Part shown: piece after piece, positions 1 through 12,552 of the stretch
How the letters are laid out: each line of letters opens with the position of its first letter
Numbering within the stretch: the first letter of the stretch is position 1
Source: Plasmopara viticola
Lineage: Eukaryota > Oomycota > Peronosporomycetes > Peronosporales > Peronosporaceae
Reading direction: 5' to 3'
Length of the DNA stretch: 64,000 nucleotides
NCBI GenBank assembly: GCA_001695595.3
Contig: MBPM02000041.1
Coordinates: 558,001-622,000, forward strand
Program-made: the position numbers and the translations under genes
The notes under the pieces: model-generated
The model's database searches: none
What the model saw: the letters and a program-made list of their open reading frames with translations, nothing else
What the model was told of the DNA's origin: nothing

Positions 1-845
1 ACCGTAGATTCGAAAGCCTTAGTGTCCAACGGAGTAACTTTCCTCTCGTGCGTTTTTTCACATCTTTCTTCGGACACAAGATTTGCACGAGGTTCGAGTG
101 GTCGCAATACACTCTGAACCCCCCTTCTCTCTCTAAACGTAGTCAAGCGTGACGCATGCGCGAACTACCGGGTACGCCTCTTCCTCCACCACTGACCAAT
201 GGAGTTGCACACCGCGAAATATACCCCCTTGTCATATTAAGAGCTAGTGATCTTGGTCAGTCGTGTGACACTCGTCTTTCCATTGGCGCACTTGAGTGAC
301 GATAATTGCCCAGCCGTAATCCGACGCATCGGTAAACAAACATACCGTAGCCGTCTCTTTCTGAAAGTACTGGTTTGCCGATAGAGCAATAGTATTAGGT
401 GTGCTGGTATACGCCAACCGCTCTGCATCAGACCACTGGAGCCTGAACTGCGGCTGCCGATCGTCGCGTGCGGCTCCGGCTGGTCAGGGCTTGGTTCAAC
501 TTGGCTTGGAGTATCTCCGTCACCCGAGAGTAATCAACAATACTCTCGCGGATCCAATTGCAGGCCCAGAAGAAACGCTGCAGAACTGCCGCTTGCATTG
601 GTAGCGGCAGTGCAGTCAGTGCCGAAAGACGCTCAGGGTCATCACGGACACCTCCCCCATCAAGGATCCGTCCACACCACTTCACTTTGAAGGGTCACGT
701 TGATTTTTAGGCGGTGTTTCGACGTGAGCTCATAGAAGTCAGACAGATTGGCTAGGAACGCTTCGTCCGTAGCCCTGTACACAATCACGTTGTCGATCCA
801 TACTAGACCCCCATGGTATAGCACTACTTTGTACTGAGTCTCCAT
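1..845 (-). pseudogene. gypsy RT palm/thumb and RNase H remnant
   Basis: The frame 660-845 holds the RT catalytic loop as VWIDNVIVY, where the usual second Asp of the DD pair is Asn, so catalysis should be lost even without the frame breaks. A frameshift near 660-685 leads to WCGRILDGG and the thumb region (428-685). Between about 260 and 350 another frame reads TDASDYGWAIIV, the first catalytic Asp segment of gypsy RNase H. Positions 1-235 read LHWSVVEEEAYPVVRAC and YCDHSNLVQI, the later RNase H blocks, with a stop between them. The element continues off the left edge. Confidence 0.75.
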
Positions 846-1969
846 CTAATTCAGGAAGTGCAACGCAAAATCAGTTGCCCTTTGAGGGACTCCAAGCGGC
901 GTGAAGACACCATCATGTGTTAAAAAGGAGAAATACTCTTGAGATTCCATCTGCCAAAAACCCTTGAACATATCGAATTTCGCAAAATATTTTGCTCCCG
1001 CCACAAATTGTAACACCGTTGAAAATTGCGGCATCGTCCCTGCAAAAAGGATTGTAAGCATGTTCACCTCAATGTTGTTGTTGGTGACTCTGAACTGGTC
1101 CTTGTTATCAAGCTTTCGGACAGGTACCCTGTTCGAGGACCAATGACTCTGGTTCTTCTTTTTCACAAACCCGTCCTTGAGCTGCTGACCCGCATGCTCC
1201 TTTTTGGAGGAGCATGCGGTTGCGCAGGCGGATAGTGGTGCGGCTTGCAGCGCACTGGCTTCACTGAGAGTGACCTGTAGCGGTTTCACTAGTGCAGGTT
1301 CATCTGGTCCCACCCGTGTTCTCCATAATCCTTCGAACTGCTGGTGTACTGCTATAAGGAATTCTCTAGACTCCACTGAGTTCTCTTCTTTCAGTAGACT
1401 TCGGACGTCATCGCACATGCGGGATCCTTCAGCCTTCACCTCCTCGTCTGGAACTTCACCCAACTCAGGCTCGCTTGGTAGAATATCCCGATTCGACTCG
1501 ATGCTTGTATTGGCCAGTTGCTCGAAAGCCAGCTTCATGTCTATACCCGACGTCTTCATCCCGTCTTTCCCGAGCAACAGCTGGTCCTCGTCGTCTTCAA
1601 TCACCAACACTTCACCTTGTACACAGTCACAGGTCCTGCGGACGTTCTTATTTGCAAGTCCACTTGTACCGTCTTGGTACACTCTAGCTGGTGGCCTCCT
1701 GCCGCTCTGATTGATTTAGGTTTGTCAATTGATTTGGTCACCACCTCCTTGCACCGCTCCTGCACTCTCTCGACAAGGTGCGCGGGGATAACATTGCCGT
1801 CAGCCCCTGTGTCGGGGCACATGGACTCCTCCAACACGCCGTTGATCAGTGCCAAGTATTCGTGATCAGCCGAAACCTCCTGGGCTTGCTCCGGTGGGAA
1901 CCCCTGGGTCTTTTCTGAGGCTTCATCGGCCTCCACTACAGCGTTCTCATTCACAGCAACACGCTTCAC
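846..1969 (-). pseudogene. gypsy protease and N-terminal reverse transcriptase remnant
   Basis: The frame starting at 1969 contains an aspartic protease active site, CPDTGADGNVIP (Asp near 1811-1813), followed by the beta-strand-rich flap typical of retropepsins. A frameshift between about 1601 and 1682 moves the reading into the next frame (846-1682), which carries the acidic linker and then the RT palm start with KYFAKFDMFKGFWQM and FTPLGVPQ. A TAG stop at 846-848 ends this frame inside the palm domain. Protease and RT are separate functions of the pol polyprotein; neither could be made intact here. Confidence 0.75.
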
Positions 1970-2964
1970 ATGACATGTACGCTTCTCTCGCTGGGCTTTA
2001 AAGCTGCTTCTCTCTCTTCCGGTGTGACTACCGGGCAGTCACGAATCCAATGATCACCTTTGCAACAGAGACAACCATGATGGGGTGCAGAGCTATGTCC
2101 TACCTCACGTCTGCGTGCACTGCTGTCACGATCACTTGGAGCGGCTCCTTGCGCTGCCGGTCGAGTCGCAGTGCTCAATTTTTGCTGAACCTGCGTAACT
2201 CGATTACCCCCTCTGTTGGGTAATATTTTCTTGGAAGAACCGGTAATACCGGTTCTGCTGAACGGTCTTGTCCTCGAACTCTGTTGAAGAACAGCTGCTG
2301 CAGTTTGGAACGTTAAAGAATCAACTGGTACAAAAGCTGGCAACTAGTCCTGATGCTTTTGTATTTGAGCTGCTTCAACATATCCTGAATCTCTTCCTCC
2401 AGCATGGGTGGCATGAGGTTGTCAACAACGATTTTGTTTCGCTCCTTAATCACCTGGCCGCCCCCGACCAAGGTTCTCCTGAATCATGTTGTCCTCTATA
2501 ATTCTCTCGAACAACATGTAATACTTGGCAACACGACTTCGCACATCCTCAATTGACAAATCCATTTTCAGTTGCTTGCTGAACAGTACCGACGGAGCGC
2601 TTATGTACGTGTCGTTTATCGTATCACACCTCTCCTTGACCTTCTCCATGATCTCCTCATCTGAAATGTCTTGCTTGTCTTTCCCGAACACATATTAATA
2701 TAGAAAGTTCAACAGGTTTGGATCAATCGTACTGGGAATACCCGCCACCACATTCTCGAATGGCTCATTTGTCCACCTGCAGCGTTCCTTCACACGCTCT
2801 TGCCAGCGCTCCCTACGCCACTGTACCAATGCGGCTTGGCCCCATTCCTTCACCTTGAGCGGCGCAATATGTTCGTATACTGGCTGCGGGACCGACATGT
2901 CCACGTCTTCTTCCGTCTCTAGTCGAATCCGTGACATCTTCGATGGGTGACTACGCTTCTGCAA
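1966..2964 (-). pseudogene. gypsy gag remnant with zinc knuckle
   Basis: Three successive minus-strand frames (2695-2964, 2446-2691, 1966-2343) read as a retrotransposon capsid. The first starts near an acidic leader and contains Trp-rich helices (motifs VQWRRERW and WTNEPFENV). The last is basic and ends in a nucleocapsid-like knuckle, CLCCKGDHWIRDC. That spacing is C-x2-C-x3-H-x4-C, one residue shorter than the usual C-x2-C-x4-H-x4-C, so it may be damaged. A stop near 2697 and a frameshift near 2344-2446 separate the pieces. Confidence 0.65.
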
Positions 2965-3242
2965 ACTGCGCGCAACTAAAGTCTAAAGTATACTTTGTAG
3001 TCTCTAGTGCTGTTCAATGCAAATGCAGTAGTGTATTACCGTTCCTATTACCCATTCCTCCAGAGCGACGATAAGGAAGCAGCGGTTCACTGCGACTCAT
3101 GCCACCAGTCGGTTCGCGTAGACCGAGGCGGGCGGTCCAAGGTAGTCATGTCTGGAATACTGGTATAAGCCCACATCTGTCCACATAGCTACCTGAGTGT
3201 TTATTTTACATGGACCACGCTGTCGGCAGTGAGCAAAATATC
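2965..3242. other. Gap between gypsy gag and effector pseudogene
   Basis: No open frame or RNA gene is recognisable. The stretch next to 2964 is probably the untranslated leader of the minus-strand gypsy element, but no LTR end or primer-binding site could be fixed. Its right end abuts the first sequence alignable to the LWY effector family. Confidence 0.4.
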
Positions 3243-4706
3243 GCCTACAAATGTTTTGAGAATGCTGCTTTGCTCAAACGTATACTTTCACTGAACAACG
3301 TAATATCCAGTTTCAATTAAGATTTTGGTGTCTATTTATTTGGAAGTGAAGATTCCTTCGTCCAAAATTGTGTTCATGCTGGTGCAGGATGTGCCGGAAG
3401 CTGATCAGTTTACCATCTTATTCTCCGAAGTTTCGTCAAGGAGCTTCTGGCTGTACTACCTAGAACGGTACATTAAACGCATTCACAAAAAAGAACTCAC
3501 GCATATCGATTTCGAGCAGCTATTGCAAAGGCTAAATGGCATAGCTATGAAAATGAAGGGGCCAGAAATTCCTTTGAGTAACACGGCAATAAGCGCTAGG
3601 TTGAAGGGGCTAACTGCACCGCATATTACCTCCAGACGAGTTAGAGGTTTCGAACTAGTTTGATGTTGATTTTGAGCACGTGTAGAATACTTCCGTTCAA
3701 AATCGTGACCGCTCTGATGCTCGATGAGGTGAAAGATAAGTACTTTACAGAAAAAAATCAAATGAGGTAACAAGAAGCTTTTGGGTGCGCTACTTCGAGC
3801 AATTCATTCAGAAAAATTATAACAATGAAGAGTTGATGCAATCTGTGACTATTGATTTTAGGCGGCTTGTGGAAACGGTGTTTCCGGTGGCAAAGGAAGA
3901 GTCGCATGCAACTGAAAAATACGTAGCGTACACCACTATTCTTAAAATGCTGATTTCATCGAACTCTGCCCATCTCAGCTCGAGCCATGAACATGCGATA
4001 GAGCTCATGTCGATCTTGCGGCTTGATAGAACACTTCCGTTCAAAGTTTTGTCCATGCCGATGCAAGGTGAAGCTGACACTGACAAGTTCAAAATTCTTG
4101 TCGTCAATAAGTAATCGAAAAGCTTTTGGGTGCGCTACATTAAATTGTACTTGGAACACGGTTCTGATGTCGAGGACTTTGCGAGCACCGCAAGAACCGA
4201 TTTTCACAAGCTACTGATCATGCTGCATGCGGTGGGAGTGCAAGAGGTAGCTAAAGATGACAATCACATTGTGAGTAGCACCATTCTTAAGATATTGGTT
4301 TCACTAGAGATCGCAACAATCGATTTTTTTAGGTATTTAGATAAGATTGTATTGACCTGGTTGAAATTTTCTTTACCTCCATCCGATGTTGTGTCGATGC
4401 TGGTGCTTAAAAAAAGAAGAAACTGATTAATTATCGATACTGTTAACGAATACGCCGAGCTCGACGCTGTGGGAGGACTACACGACGGCGTTTCACGTGG
4501 ACGCTTCACCTCAACAAAACCATATGATGTCGACGCTCATCGATGCCTTTGGTGACGAGAATCTGGAAAGAATTTTTACAGCGGCGTTAATAGTCGAGGC
4601 AACGAGCAAGAAGGCGAAATTACTTTTTGCTCAATTCGAGCGGCAGAAGCATGGACGCCATTCTCGAATGATATCTCGTCAACGCATAGAAGCAAGAAGA
4701 ATTTAA
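3243..4706 (+). pseudogene. LWY-repeat effector pseudogene A
   Basis: Translated pieces in alternating frames align in order with residues from about 280 to the C-terminus of the intact effector at 59573-61798. They include FENAALLK (3243 frame), the L motif IPSSKIVFMLVQD, the W motif FWLYYLERY, then RYFEQFIQK, then FWVRYIKLYLEHGSD, and finally LWEDYTTAF and the C-terminal helix LERIFTAAL. At least four frame changes and several stops (for example after 3320, at 3661, 4112 and 4424) break it. The signal peptide and RxLR part is absent; the left end abuts the gypsy-associated DNA, which may have removed it. Confidence 0.8.
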
Positions 4707-5100
4707 GTTAGCGCCCAATCGCTACTTTGTATGCATGCACCGTAATTTTGATCGGCTAAAATAGAGCTTTTGTAGCCAAATCTCTATTGTAGGTCAACAA
4801 TAGGGTGTGCTACGGTGGCCTTATTCGTGGATCAAAAGTGGAATTAATATCGTACAAAAGCTCTTTCTTGTCGTAGCCGTATTTTTGCGTGTCATCGCAA
4901 AAACCTTCTTCGTTCCTTCGAGTCTCGCTCGAGGAAATGGTTCACAATACGCAACATACAAAAACAGAAATAGTTGCACTGATCGAATCCAGGTTCTGCT
5001 TTTGCCACTGCATAATCAGGCAAAAAATAGATGCTTGCATCGTATTTTATTATTCCACCCTGTTTTCTTTATCTTTGCTCCTAACTAGAGCAGGTGCAAG
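4707..5100 (+). repeat. 3' flank of effector copy A, shared with other copies
   Basis: Non-coding DNA downstream of pseudogene A resembles the DNA downstream of copies at 7523, 16721 and 61799 in the same orientation. Examples are the block around 4850-4970 (tcgtagccgt... ttccttcgag... gaaatggttcacaatacgc) and its counterparts at 7700-7770, 17600-17670 and 62030-62100. It is diverged, and short open frames in it differ between copies, so it is probably not coding. Confidence 0.6.
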
Positions 5101-5689
5101 ATACACCAATTACTTACGAGATATGCAAACTAGTTTTCGATAAGTTAACGACACACATAGTAGGCTTGCGAACTTCCAACAGTCCGCCGATAGTAGCAGC
5201 CTTCGGGAACAATCCGACGTGTATGACGTCTGTATGATAGGTCTAACAGGCCCAACGTACCTGAATTATCGCCAATTCGAGTACGTTTTGCAATTAAAAT
5301 TATAGTGCTTTTTACCGCATCGTGGCCCACGCATATAAAGCCTCAGCGCACATGCTGCTCAGTGCGTCATCTAGCTTAAATTGGTCTTTCTGGTCTGGTG
5401 ATTTAATTGGAACTTATCTAATGAAGGCATCAAGCAAACGAAATTTTAACGACTAAAGCAGTGTCTGCTTGAGCGCAATGAAGGAGAATATACTTTCACC
5501 TCGTCTCTACTTTGAGCACAAAAAGTTTGGTTAGTAATATCAGCTGAGAAAACTTGAAGCTATGCTGAAGCAGCACTTAACGTAAGTACTGTTGTCTGCT
5601 CAATGCTAAGTATGTATCTTCTACAAATTTAACATCTAGTGTAAAAGATCTATAAGCTTAGCCCACACATTTAAAGTCGACAATATAAT
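5101..5689. other. No recognisable feature
   Basis: AT-rich sequence with only short open frames that have no recognisable motifs. Confidence 0.4.
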
Positions 5690-6180
5690 ACAGGTGCAGG
5701 CTTTGTGAAGTGTAGTCTTAATTGCAGGCTCAAAATAAGCGTAAGGATTAATTTTGATGCAGAGGCGCCTGTTGGGCCTCCATTGCTGAATTGATCATCG
5801 TTGATAACTCAGTCGACCTGCAGTATTTGCTACTGCTTCATTATTCTCATCACCAGATCGACTTTTCGAAATAGAGCCAACTATCTCCTCCCTTGTTAAA
5901 TTAAAAACAACTTTCAACTGGAAGTATATACAACGGGTGGTAACCCGAAGCCAAGATTTCGCGATTAAAGCTGGCTGTCCAGCTATTTCAAGCAATAGGT
6001 GGCAAAGCTTAATGTACGAATATATATGATCGAGCGCGTTTCCATATTTCAATGGACCATGCTTGGTATCGTTTGTGTAAAATTTTGCCGTGTATTTCCT
6101 GGCTGCGAAATTGTCGGACGGATGCGAGGCATGCAGTGAAGGGCTTTGTAGAAAGCAAAGCAACTTCACATCACATTCTG
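5690..6180 (-). repeat. Diverged duplicate of 15554-15945 (unidentified)
   Basis: Read on the minus strand, this interval aligns along most of its length with plus-strand 15554-15945. Shared blocks include gtgatgtgaagttgcttt, agcatggtccat, gctggacagccagct, ttaccacccgttgta, cgaaaagtcgatctggtgat and ggcgcctctgcatcaaaat. A 124-codon open frame starting with Met at 6167-6169 spans it here, but the counterpart is full of stops. It may be a decayed gene or non-coding repeat. In the other copy it lies directly upstream of an effector pseudogene. Confidence 0.6.
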
Positions 6181-7284
6181 CTCTAAATTATGAGATAAAA
6201 TCTGAGACGAGACAAGACCGTCCACCAATGAAGCAAAAAGAAGTGTCGTGACCACTTATTCTGAGAAGTCAAGAGATTAAAGGTTGTTAGACAATTGAAA
6301 CAACCAACTGATATGATTTTGCTTACCCCTTTCAAGTTTTGGCCTATTTAAATACTAGCTTTTCAGCAATCTTCGATTGTATTATTTGCTAACCTCACGA
6401 CGAAGTAATGCATGCTGTATAGTCAGAGCAAGGGAATGTTAAAGAAAATTTTCCTCCAAATAGATCTTTGTTTCTTACATGAGAAGCAGCTTGTAGACCC
6501 TCTTATCACCTTGGCATATGCTCGACACTAAAAAGAAATGTCGGTAATTCTCCTGGTCGTTTTATAGTTCAGCTGGTATTGTAAATTTGCTTCTTTCAAC
6601 GTAACGCAATTCTATCCATTTTACTAGTCGACACCCGTGAATTCACTGCATTTAGGCTCTCTCACCGACCAGAAAAAAACGGCTCCACTGCAAGTTTAAT
6701 CTCTCGGTTGGCTGATATCAATTATGTAGTTGTACTTCTAATCCTACCAGCCGCGACGGGACTGCGCGAGCTGCGATACGGCTAGCACCAGCCAGTTTTA
6801 TAGGTTGCACTGGCTATTTACAATATACCAATGATAGTATTAATAGCAGTTATGGCAGTATTCACGCTTGTCGAGCCTAGTATCTTAAATCTACGATATC
6901 CTATGATGTAATGAGCATCGTGAAAATGCTCTCACACTTTAATAGTTTTATGGGCTCAGCTAAAGCACGCTTGCTAAAAAGTGTGTAGCCTTACAATATT
7001 GTCAAAGCACACTTACGATCTTACAATCTTGTTTAAGAACACCTACGAAAGAAATTTAAGCCATAGAAATCCAGGACGTGACTCGCAAAAGCACCCTAGA
7101 AAGACGCCGACTCATCTACGTCCTTAGGCATCAGAACTTTTAATGCCTGCCGTATTTTTCGCGAAGGCGTGCCCACCTAATTTTCTTATCAAAATATTCA
7201 AGCACGCACTATAAGTGGATCCATAACTCACCAAAGCCCTGCTGTGTACTATAAGGGAAAAGCACCTATCCCTTTCTTCCACCG
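6181..7284. other. No recognisable gene
   Basis: AT-rich with no open frame above about 60 codons and no motif I recognise. Confidence 0.4.
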
Positions 7285-7522
7285 ATCAGGCGAAGGTTCG
7301 TGATCTCGCGCGGGCACTTCAGCTCGACAAAATCATATGAGGTCGACGCTTTATCGTGCTTTTGGATACGTAAATTTCAAGAGAATTTTAGAGGCGGCGT
7401 TAACAGCTGAGGCAACGCGAGAAAAAGCAAAAGCTCTTTTATTTAACTTGACAGGTGAGAGTGGATCACCATTCTTAAATGACGTTTCGTCAGTGCATAA
7501 TAGCAAGAAGGTTGACATCTGA
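7285..7522 (+). pseudogene. LWY effector C-terminal fragment B
   Basis: Only the last part of the effector remains. From 7337 an open frame reads MRSTLYRAFGYVNFKRIL and EAALTAEATREKAKALLF, close to the C-terminal helices of gene 2 (MMSTLRRAFGDADTKRIL, EAALTVEATREKAKALIF). Weak nucleotide similarity to the preceding acidic/Trp unit begins near 7285. Everything upstream is missing, so this is a truncated copy. The 3' flank shared by the family follows directly. Confidence 0.75.
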
Positions 7523-8000
7523 ATAGCGCTCAAATGTTAGTTTCGTTGTATACACCGTGCTTGTAAACGGCAAATAGAAAATACGTGGAAAACAAACGCT
7601 AAATGTCTACCATACGCTAACAAAGGTGCTTGTTTTGGTGACTTCCTCAGCGCGCAATGCCTTTCCCATCGGCTGCGTTGTCACAGCCTTTTTTCAATCG
7701 ACCGCCATTACTCACAAAACTGTTTCGTTCCATCGATTTCCGGCGGCGGAAACGGTCCATAATGCGCATCATACCTTGATAGAAATAATTGCCGAAGTAG
7801 ATTTCAGTCTTTGCCTCTTTCAAGAACACAGCAGATTAGAAGGTAAACAGTGCATAATCACATCACTTGTTGTATCATCGACTTGTGTGTGACATTTTGC
7901 TCTCTCGTTCTGCTGCAGACATTTGTTCTTCTTTGCTCGTCGCGTTCTCGTTTCGTTCGTTGAACACCGATCTTGAGTTTGGCATGAAATTAGCTATATA

Positions 8001-8034
<34 letters not shown>

Positions 8035-8930
8035 AAATTTATATATCATACATGGTTAATTTCTCCTACACTACGACTCGCCACGCTTGTTGCCAAAGGA
8101 CTTGAAACATATTCGCTTAACGTCGCAAGAGATATCACTACATCCACAGCCACTTAACTTTTGATGACATTGCCAACTTTTTCCCTAGTAAGCTATAGTA
8201 ACATCTCGTCGCGACTAACGCAATAACCTCAAGTGCAAGGATTGTTGCGTTGCTACCGTTTACTAAAGATGTCGAATCGAGTTGTTACTTAAGCCACAAA
8301 ACAAGGTGCCAAAAAAGGCAATGGTAAGGATTTGTCAAGTGCTTTTCGATTTTTAATAAGTAATTATGTAACATAACATAAACGCCTCAACGGTCTATCA
8401 AGCTCATTCTTTTTCGACATCACTAACTACATCGTACTCGCGTACGTCATGCTGCTTGTAAAAGTAAACTCACATCTAGCTGCAGAAAATGATTCGACAT
8501 CTGTCCTCCTGTAGATCTATTCATACTTCTAACAACCTTTTCGTATCATTTGAATGCAACAAGTGCACTTCGGAACGTAATGCTACCGCAGCTCTTCTTT
8601 CCTCTCCTTTTGTGTGAATACAATACCTCTAACAGTAAAGAGAGACTGAAGATGTATACCTTGAATACTCGCTCAGCGTACTATATAATCTTCGGGTAGC
8701 TCAATTTTCACGTACAACCTGGACACAGTGCGTGTACGTAAGGCTACAAATAGTGTGACTAATCTTAATGGAGAATTGGTTGCGCCGCCGTTGGAATCCC
8801 CCATCAATTAATCTGCCTGGATATCCACGATATTAGCTTGACGTGTATCTTGTAAAGCATAAGTTATTTAAATACCTAAATCATTAATTGTACATTAACT
8901 TTGAAATTGTTGCGGGTTTAAAAATAATGA
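7523..8930 (+). repeat. 3' flank of effector copy B, long shared segment
   Basis: This non-coding stretch aligns in order with 16721-18790 and with 61799-63400. Landmarks are cagcgcgcaatgcctt (7650), ttcaatcgaccg (7695), ctcgccacgct (8075), the ttgatgac/attgccaac block (8160), and tcaattaatctgcctgg (8805), matching ctccattaatcaatctgcctg near 63306. It shows that a unit of at least 1.6 kb was copied with the gene rather than the gene alone. No gene is recognised inside. Confidence 0.65.
7996..8032. repeat. (AT)n microsatellite
   Basis: A run of about 14 AT dinucleotides with a short imperfect lead-in. It lies inside the duplicated flank and is not seen at the matching place in the other copies. 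Confidence 0.85.
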
Positions 8931-11350
8931 CTCACTTGCCTAAACTGCGGTAGCGAATTCAGTCGCTTTTCAAAAATGAAGGAAAGGACCTAAGAAATGT
9001 ATTAAATGAATCATTTTACAAGCTTAAGGGTAGTAAAAAGTCGTTCATTAGAATGTCGCATTATTTCCTGCACGCCTCCATTGCGCAAAATACTGCGTGA
9101 GTTTGTCACACCTGCTAACACCTGTAGTCAAATCTACGTGTACGCGGTTAGTATAATTACCAGAATCCTCTCAAAATTCCGGTATGGATAGAAGCACCTT
9201 CCCACATCAGTTGGATGATTTATTTGCTCTACTCAAACAACACGCTGCTGCCCTGAGGAGGCATTCGTATTTGATGCTCTCTCTACTGAAGCTGAAGCGC
9301 ATCTCTGCGTTCCAACATAAAATCTGCTGGTAGAGTCGTGCTTTATTAGCAAACTATATGACCAAAAGCCAGCATTGGAAGTCTTAGCGTCAGCGTCTAC
9401 AAGCTATGAAGCTTAATCTTAAGAAATTTTATAAGATGTCGCTTGTGGATCAAGGAAGCAAGATTAGTCATTCAAACGGCTATGATCGCAGACAACCAGG
9501 TGCGCATAGCGCCAGTACTTACTTACGAAGGGGTGGGAGGCTAAGAGCTGGATACTAAACTTCGAGACCGTTTTACTCATGTTCATTGTGTTGAGTACTA
9601 AAAAACATAAGCAAAAAATGCATTAACGATACTTAAATCTTCACGAAAGTCTTAAAAAAAAGACCGAAAGCTTTTTTCGCGAGTAATCAACTTCAATTGC
9701 CGCAAAAGTCACCAAAGACGCTAAAGTTGACGCTCCCACTGTAAGTAACATAGTTCGCCCGGTGAATAACAACTTTGGGAAGCAAACTTTTGCAAGCGAG
9801 TACCATGCACGTGCACAGCCAACAACTATACACAATCAACTGCGGTAACAAAACCTTTTAAGCAAGTATCACAGGTTTGCGAGTCAAGGCGTATCACCAT
9901 GGACGGGTAGCATAGCCTTGCAAGAAAAGAGCGAAGATGCGGTACTTAATCGATCCCTGGGTGTTACAAACTATCGCATCTGGACAAAAACCTTCTCCAC
10001 AAGAATAATTGATATATAAACTCACGGGTGGTGCATTTCGACCGAAATGATTGCCAGAAGTTTAAGAGCAACTGTAACTTGTAAAGCTCGGAGCGACTAA
10101 ATTTCTGGCGTAATGTTTTCAAAAATGCATTGCTTTCCCTTCGACATATATACATCCAGCTTTTTAGACGAAGATGTATTGTATCAGCCCTGTACGTAGA
10201 ACCTAGTCTTTGAAATCCTGAATACAAGGAATCCAGTATATCTAATATTAAAAGGTACTTAATTGTTGTCCACCACCAAACCTCCCCTCCCACCGGATAG
10301 ATAAATGCACATGAACGTTTTGCGTTACAGTACTGTGTCACTAGACAATTGACTCAAAGCTAAGAGACATGTAAGTTTTTTTCGCTCAGAAGGGAAAGAT
10401 GGTATTGTTTGAAGTCAAAATTTTCGCACTTGTCATCGACGTTTAAACTAAAACCGGGAAAAAAGGTGATCGACTCATACCTACAGCGAGTAAATCGTGC
10501 AGCGGTAGTCTCAGAAGCGCCAAAATTAACGAAGTGATGCTGCTTAAACGCATATACTGGGTAGATTTAGAAGATGAAAACTACTAAATTTAATTGGACA
10601 AGTAAGATACATCCACAGCGGCTAGTACATCTAGCAGTATGAGTTGTAATCAGCTTGTGATATTAGTTGTGTTCTTCAATAAAATGTTCGAATGCTTGGT
10701 TCTACCGTAAGAGTTGTTAAGCGCCTTTTTTTGCTGTCGCACTTTTTTGCAGAAACTTTATCCCTCAGAAAGTCTCTTCTGGATACTCCGTGTCCAACCT
10801 GGTGTAAATACCGATTGAGTGCCTTTCGTGCGTCGAATTCCTTTTTTATCTTCTCCTAAATTTAAGTAGGAAAAACGGCTTTCTTTAATGCCTAGCAGGA
10901 GAGCAACTGTAGAAAATGTAAGAATCTTTTCCATGCGTTAGGCGATAGTTTTTTTCATTCGCAGTTTATCGGCTCACAGGTGTGGTGCATTCGTGCATAT
11001 GCTGCCCATGTTTACGGTCGACTGTCTCTTTCGAAACATCCGTTGGAGTGAAGAATTGTTGAAAAAAAATCTGCGAGACAATTTCTGGTTCCCTCTAAGG
11101 AGCTTAATGCTGAGAATTCGGAGTCGAAAGTAGCACAGGTTGTGGAGGAGGCTATGGATAAAGGCGCTCCGAGAAAAATTGCATGCCCGCGAACAGCCGT
11201 GGTGAGCCGATATTTAATAAGTTACACTTTATAGTAGAGCAACAAAATCGAGTCAATTTTGGTTATACCATTTAAGCTCATATGTTTCTAGCCACGTTAC
11301 ATATGTAAGCAATTTTTATTGTCCGTGTTCGATATAGGACTCTGTTCATT
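8931..11350. other. No confident gene
   Basis: Only short open frames. The longest (minus strand, 9964-10341, 125 codons) is rich in Arg, Leu, Phe and Trp without recognisable motifs and is probably chance. A short plus-strand open stretch at about 11070-11230 reads like coding sequence (FLVPSKELNAENSESK, VAQVVEEAMDKGAPRK) but has no start and I cannot identify it. Confidence 0.35.
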
Positions 11351-11359
11351 TGAACTCCT

Positions 11360-12120
11360 AAACTCTAATTGCTGGGTATTATATTCAATATGAGGACGTT
11401 TGCATCTGCCAATTCAGTCATAATACTTGTTGCTGAGGCGTCAGATAGGAAGTTTTGTACAAGGTATCGAACTGTGGTCTTGACACCGAAGCCTCTGACC
11501 AGTACTACAACACTTGTTGCATGTCATAGATGACATAATTGGGCAGGGTCGTTGCAGTTAGCCATCTCGCAAAGCAGGACTTTGGTGAGCAATGTATATT
11601 GAGTGTGCTGCTTCTGGTTGCAAGAATTTCGACCGCAGAACTGAATAATAAAAATATTTGCAGCAGCTGACACTTCAGCTCAACTAAGTTTCTTAGCAAC
11701 GGCATTTTGCGTGCTTTCAAGTGCACTCATCCGCCGAGCTTCTTGGTAAACATATCCGATTTCGATTGCTCCATTTACAACATTGCGGGCGTCATACGTT
11801 TCCGCCTCTTCAATCCAGAGCAATAGAATCTGCACTTCTTTTCGACGTGATCGTGTGCACCGAGCGGCTATGTCTTGGGCGGAGCATCAACATTTGGCGC
11901 CCACGACGTTGGCAAAGACTTGGTCGTGATCTGGCAAAAAGATATTAGCAAGGCCTATTCAAATCGAGGGCATCTCAAGACGCGCACTAATCGAATCTAG
12001 TTCTTGTGAAACCATATGCGGCACCCCTTCTAACTGAAGCTTATCCAAGTCGGCCTGCATACCCCGAAACAAATGAGCATACCACTTCACCCCACCGGAG
12101 ATATCTTTGAAACTTAAAAA
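11360..12120 (-). pseudogene. Decayed unidentified coding region
   Basis: A single minus-strand frame stays protein-like for about 250 codons with only about five stops, fewer than expected by chance in such AT-rich DNA. Readable parts are WYAHLFRGMQADLDKLQ, VSQELDSISARLEMP, IEEAETYDARNVVNGA, and a Cys-rich patch RNSCNQKQ...LLCEMANCND. I do not recognise the family. The internal stops suggest a dead gene; a real gene with introns is less likely because the stops lie inside otherwise continuous frame. Confidence 0.4.
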
Positions 12121-12552
12121 TAATTGACTGCAAGTGCTACCGTGTGCAGCGGAACTGCTGTTGAAGATAGCGTGGGTTCAGGCCTCTGCTCTACACTCTA
12201 TACGAAGGACAAAAACGAGCCTCAGATTGCATTTTCTTGGCTCTCAGAGATAGCATTAGCTGCAATTTTTAGTTAAATTGAATGTTATTGTTTTTAAGTA
12301 AGCTAGATTATATTAAAAGTAGGATGAGCGAAGTAAATATCCTTCAACTATTTCATGGCATAGTAATTTCTACGTAATACACTGAGGGTTAAGCATTAGA
12401 CCTTGTTCCGTTTTTTCTACTAAGTTCTAACTTTTATCAATGTTCGCAACGTTACCTGTATAATATGGTAATCCAATAAAGAGTATAACATACTGGGTTT
12501 TCGTGAGCCATCAGTAGGAGAACTTAGAATCATTTTTAGACCATTTTTGTCT

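Larger units (their letters stand above)
1..2964 (-). mobile_element. Decayed Ty3/gypsy retrotransposon, truncated by window edge
   Basis: On the minus strand the order is gag, protease, reverse transcriptase, RNase H, which is the Ty3/gypsy order as far as it can be read. Integrase would lie beyond position 1 and is not visible. The coding region is broken into at least six frames by stops and frameshifts, so the element cannot encode its proteins. No LTR pair can be seen because the 3' half is outside the window, and no clear 5' LTR was found to the right of 2964. The family assignment is firm from the protease, RT and RNase H motifs described in the sub-features. Confidence 0.8.

Noticed and set aside
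1204..1710. 168-codon plus-strand frame rich in Ser
   Set aside because: Lies opposite the gypsy protease-RT linker; the Ser-rich composition mirrors the acidic coding strand.
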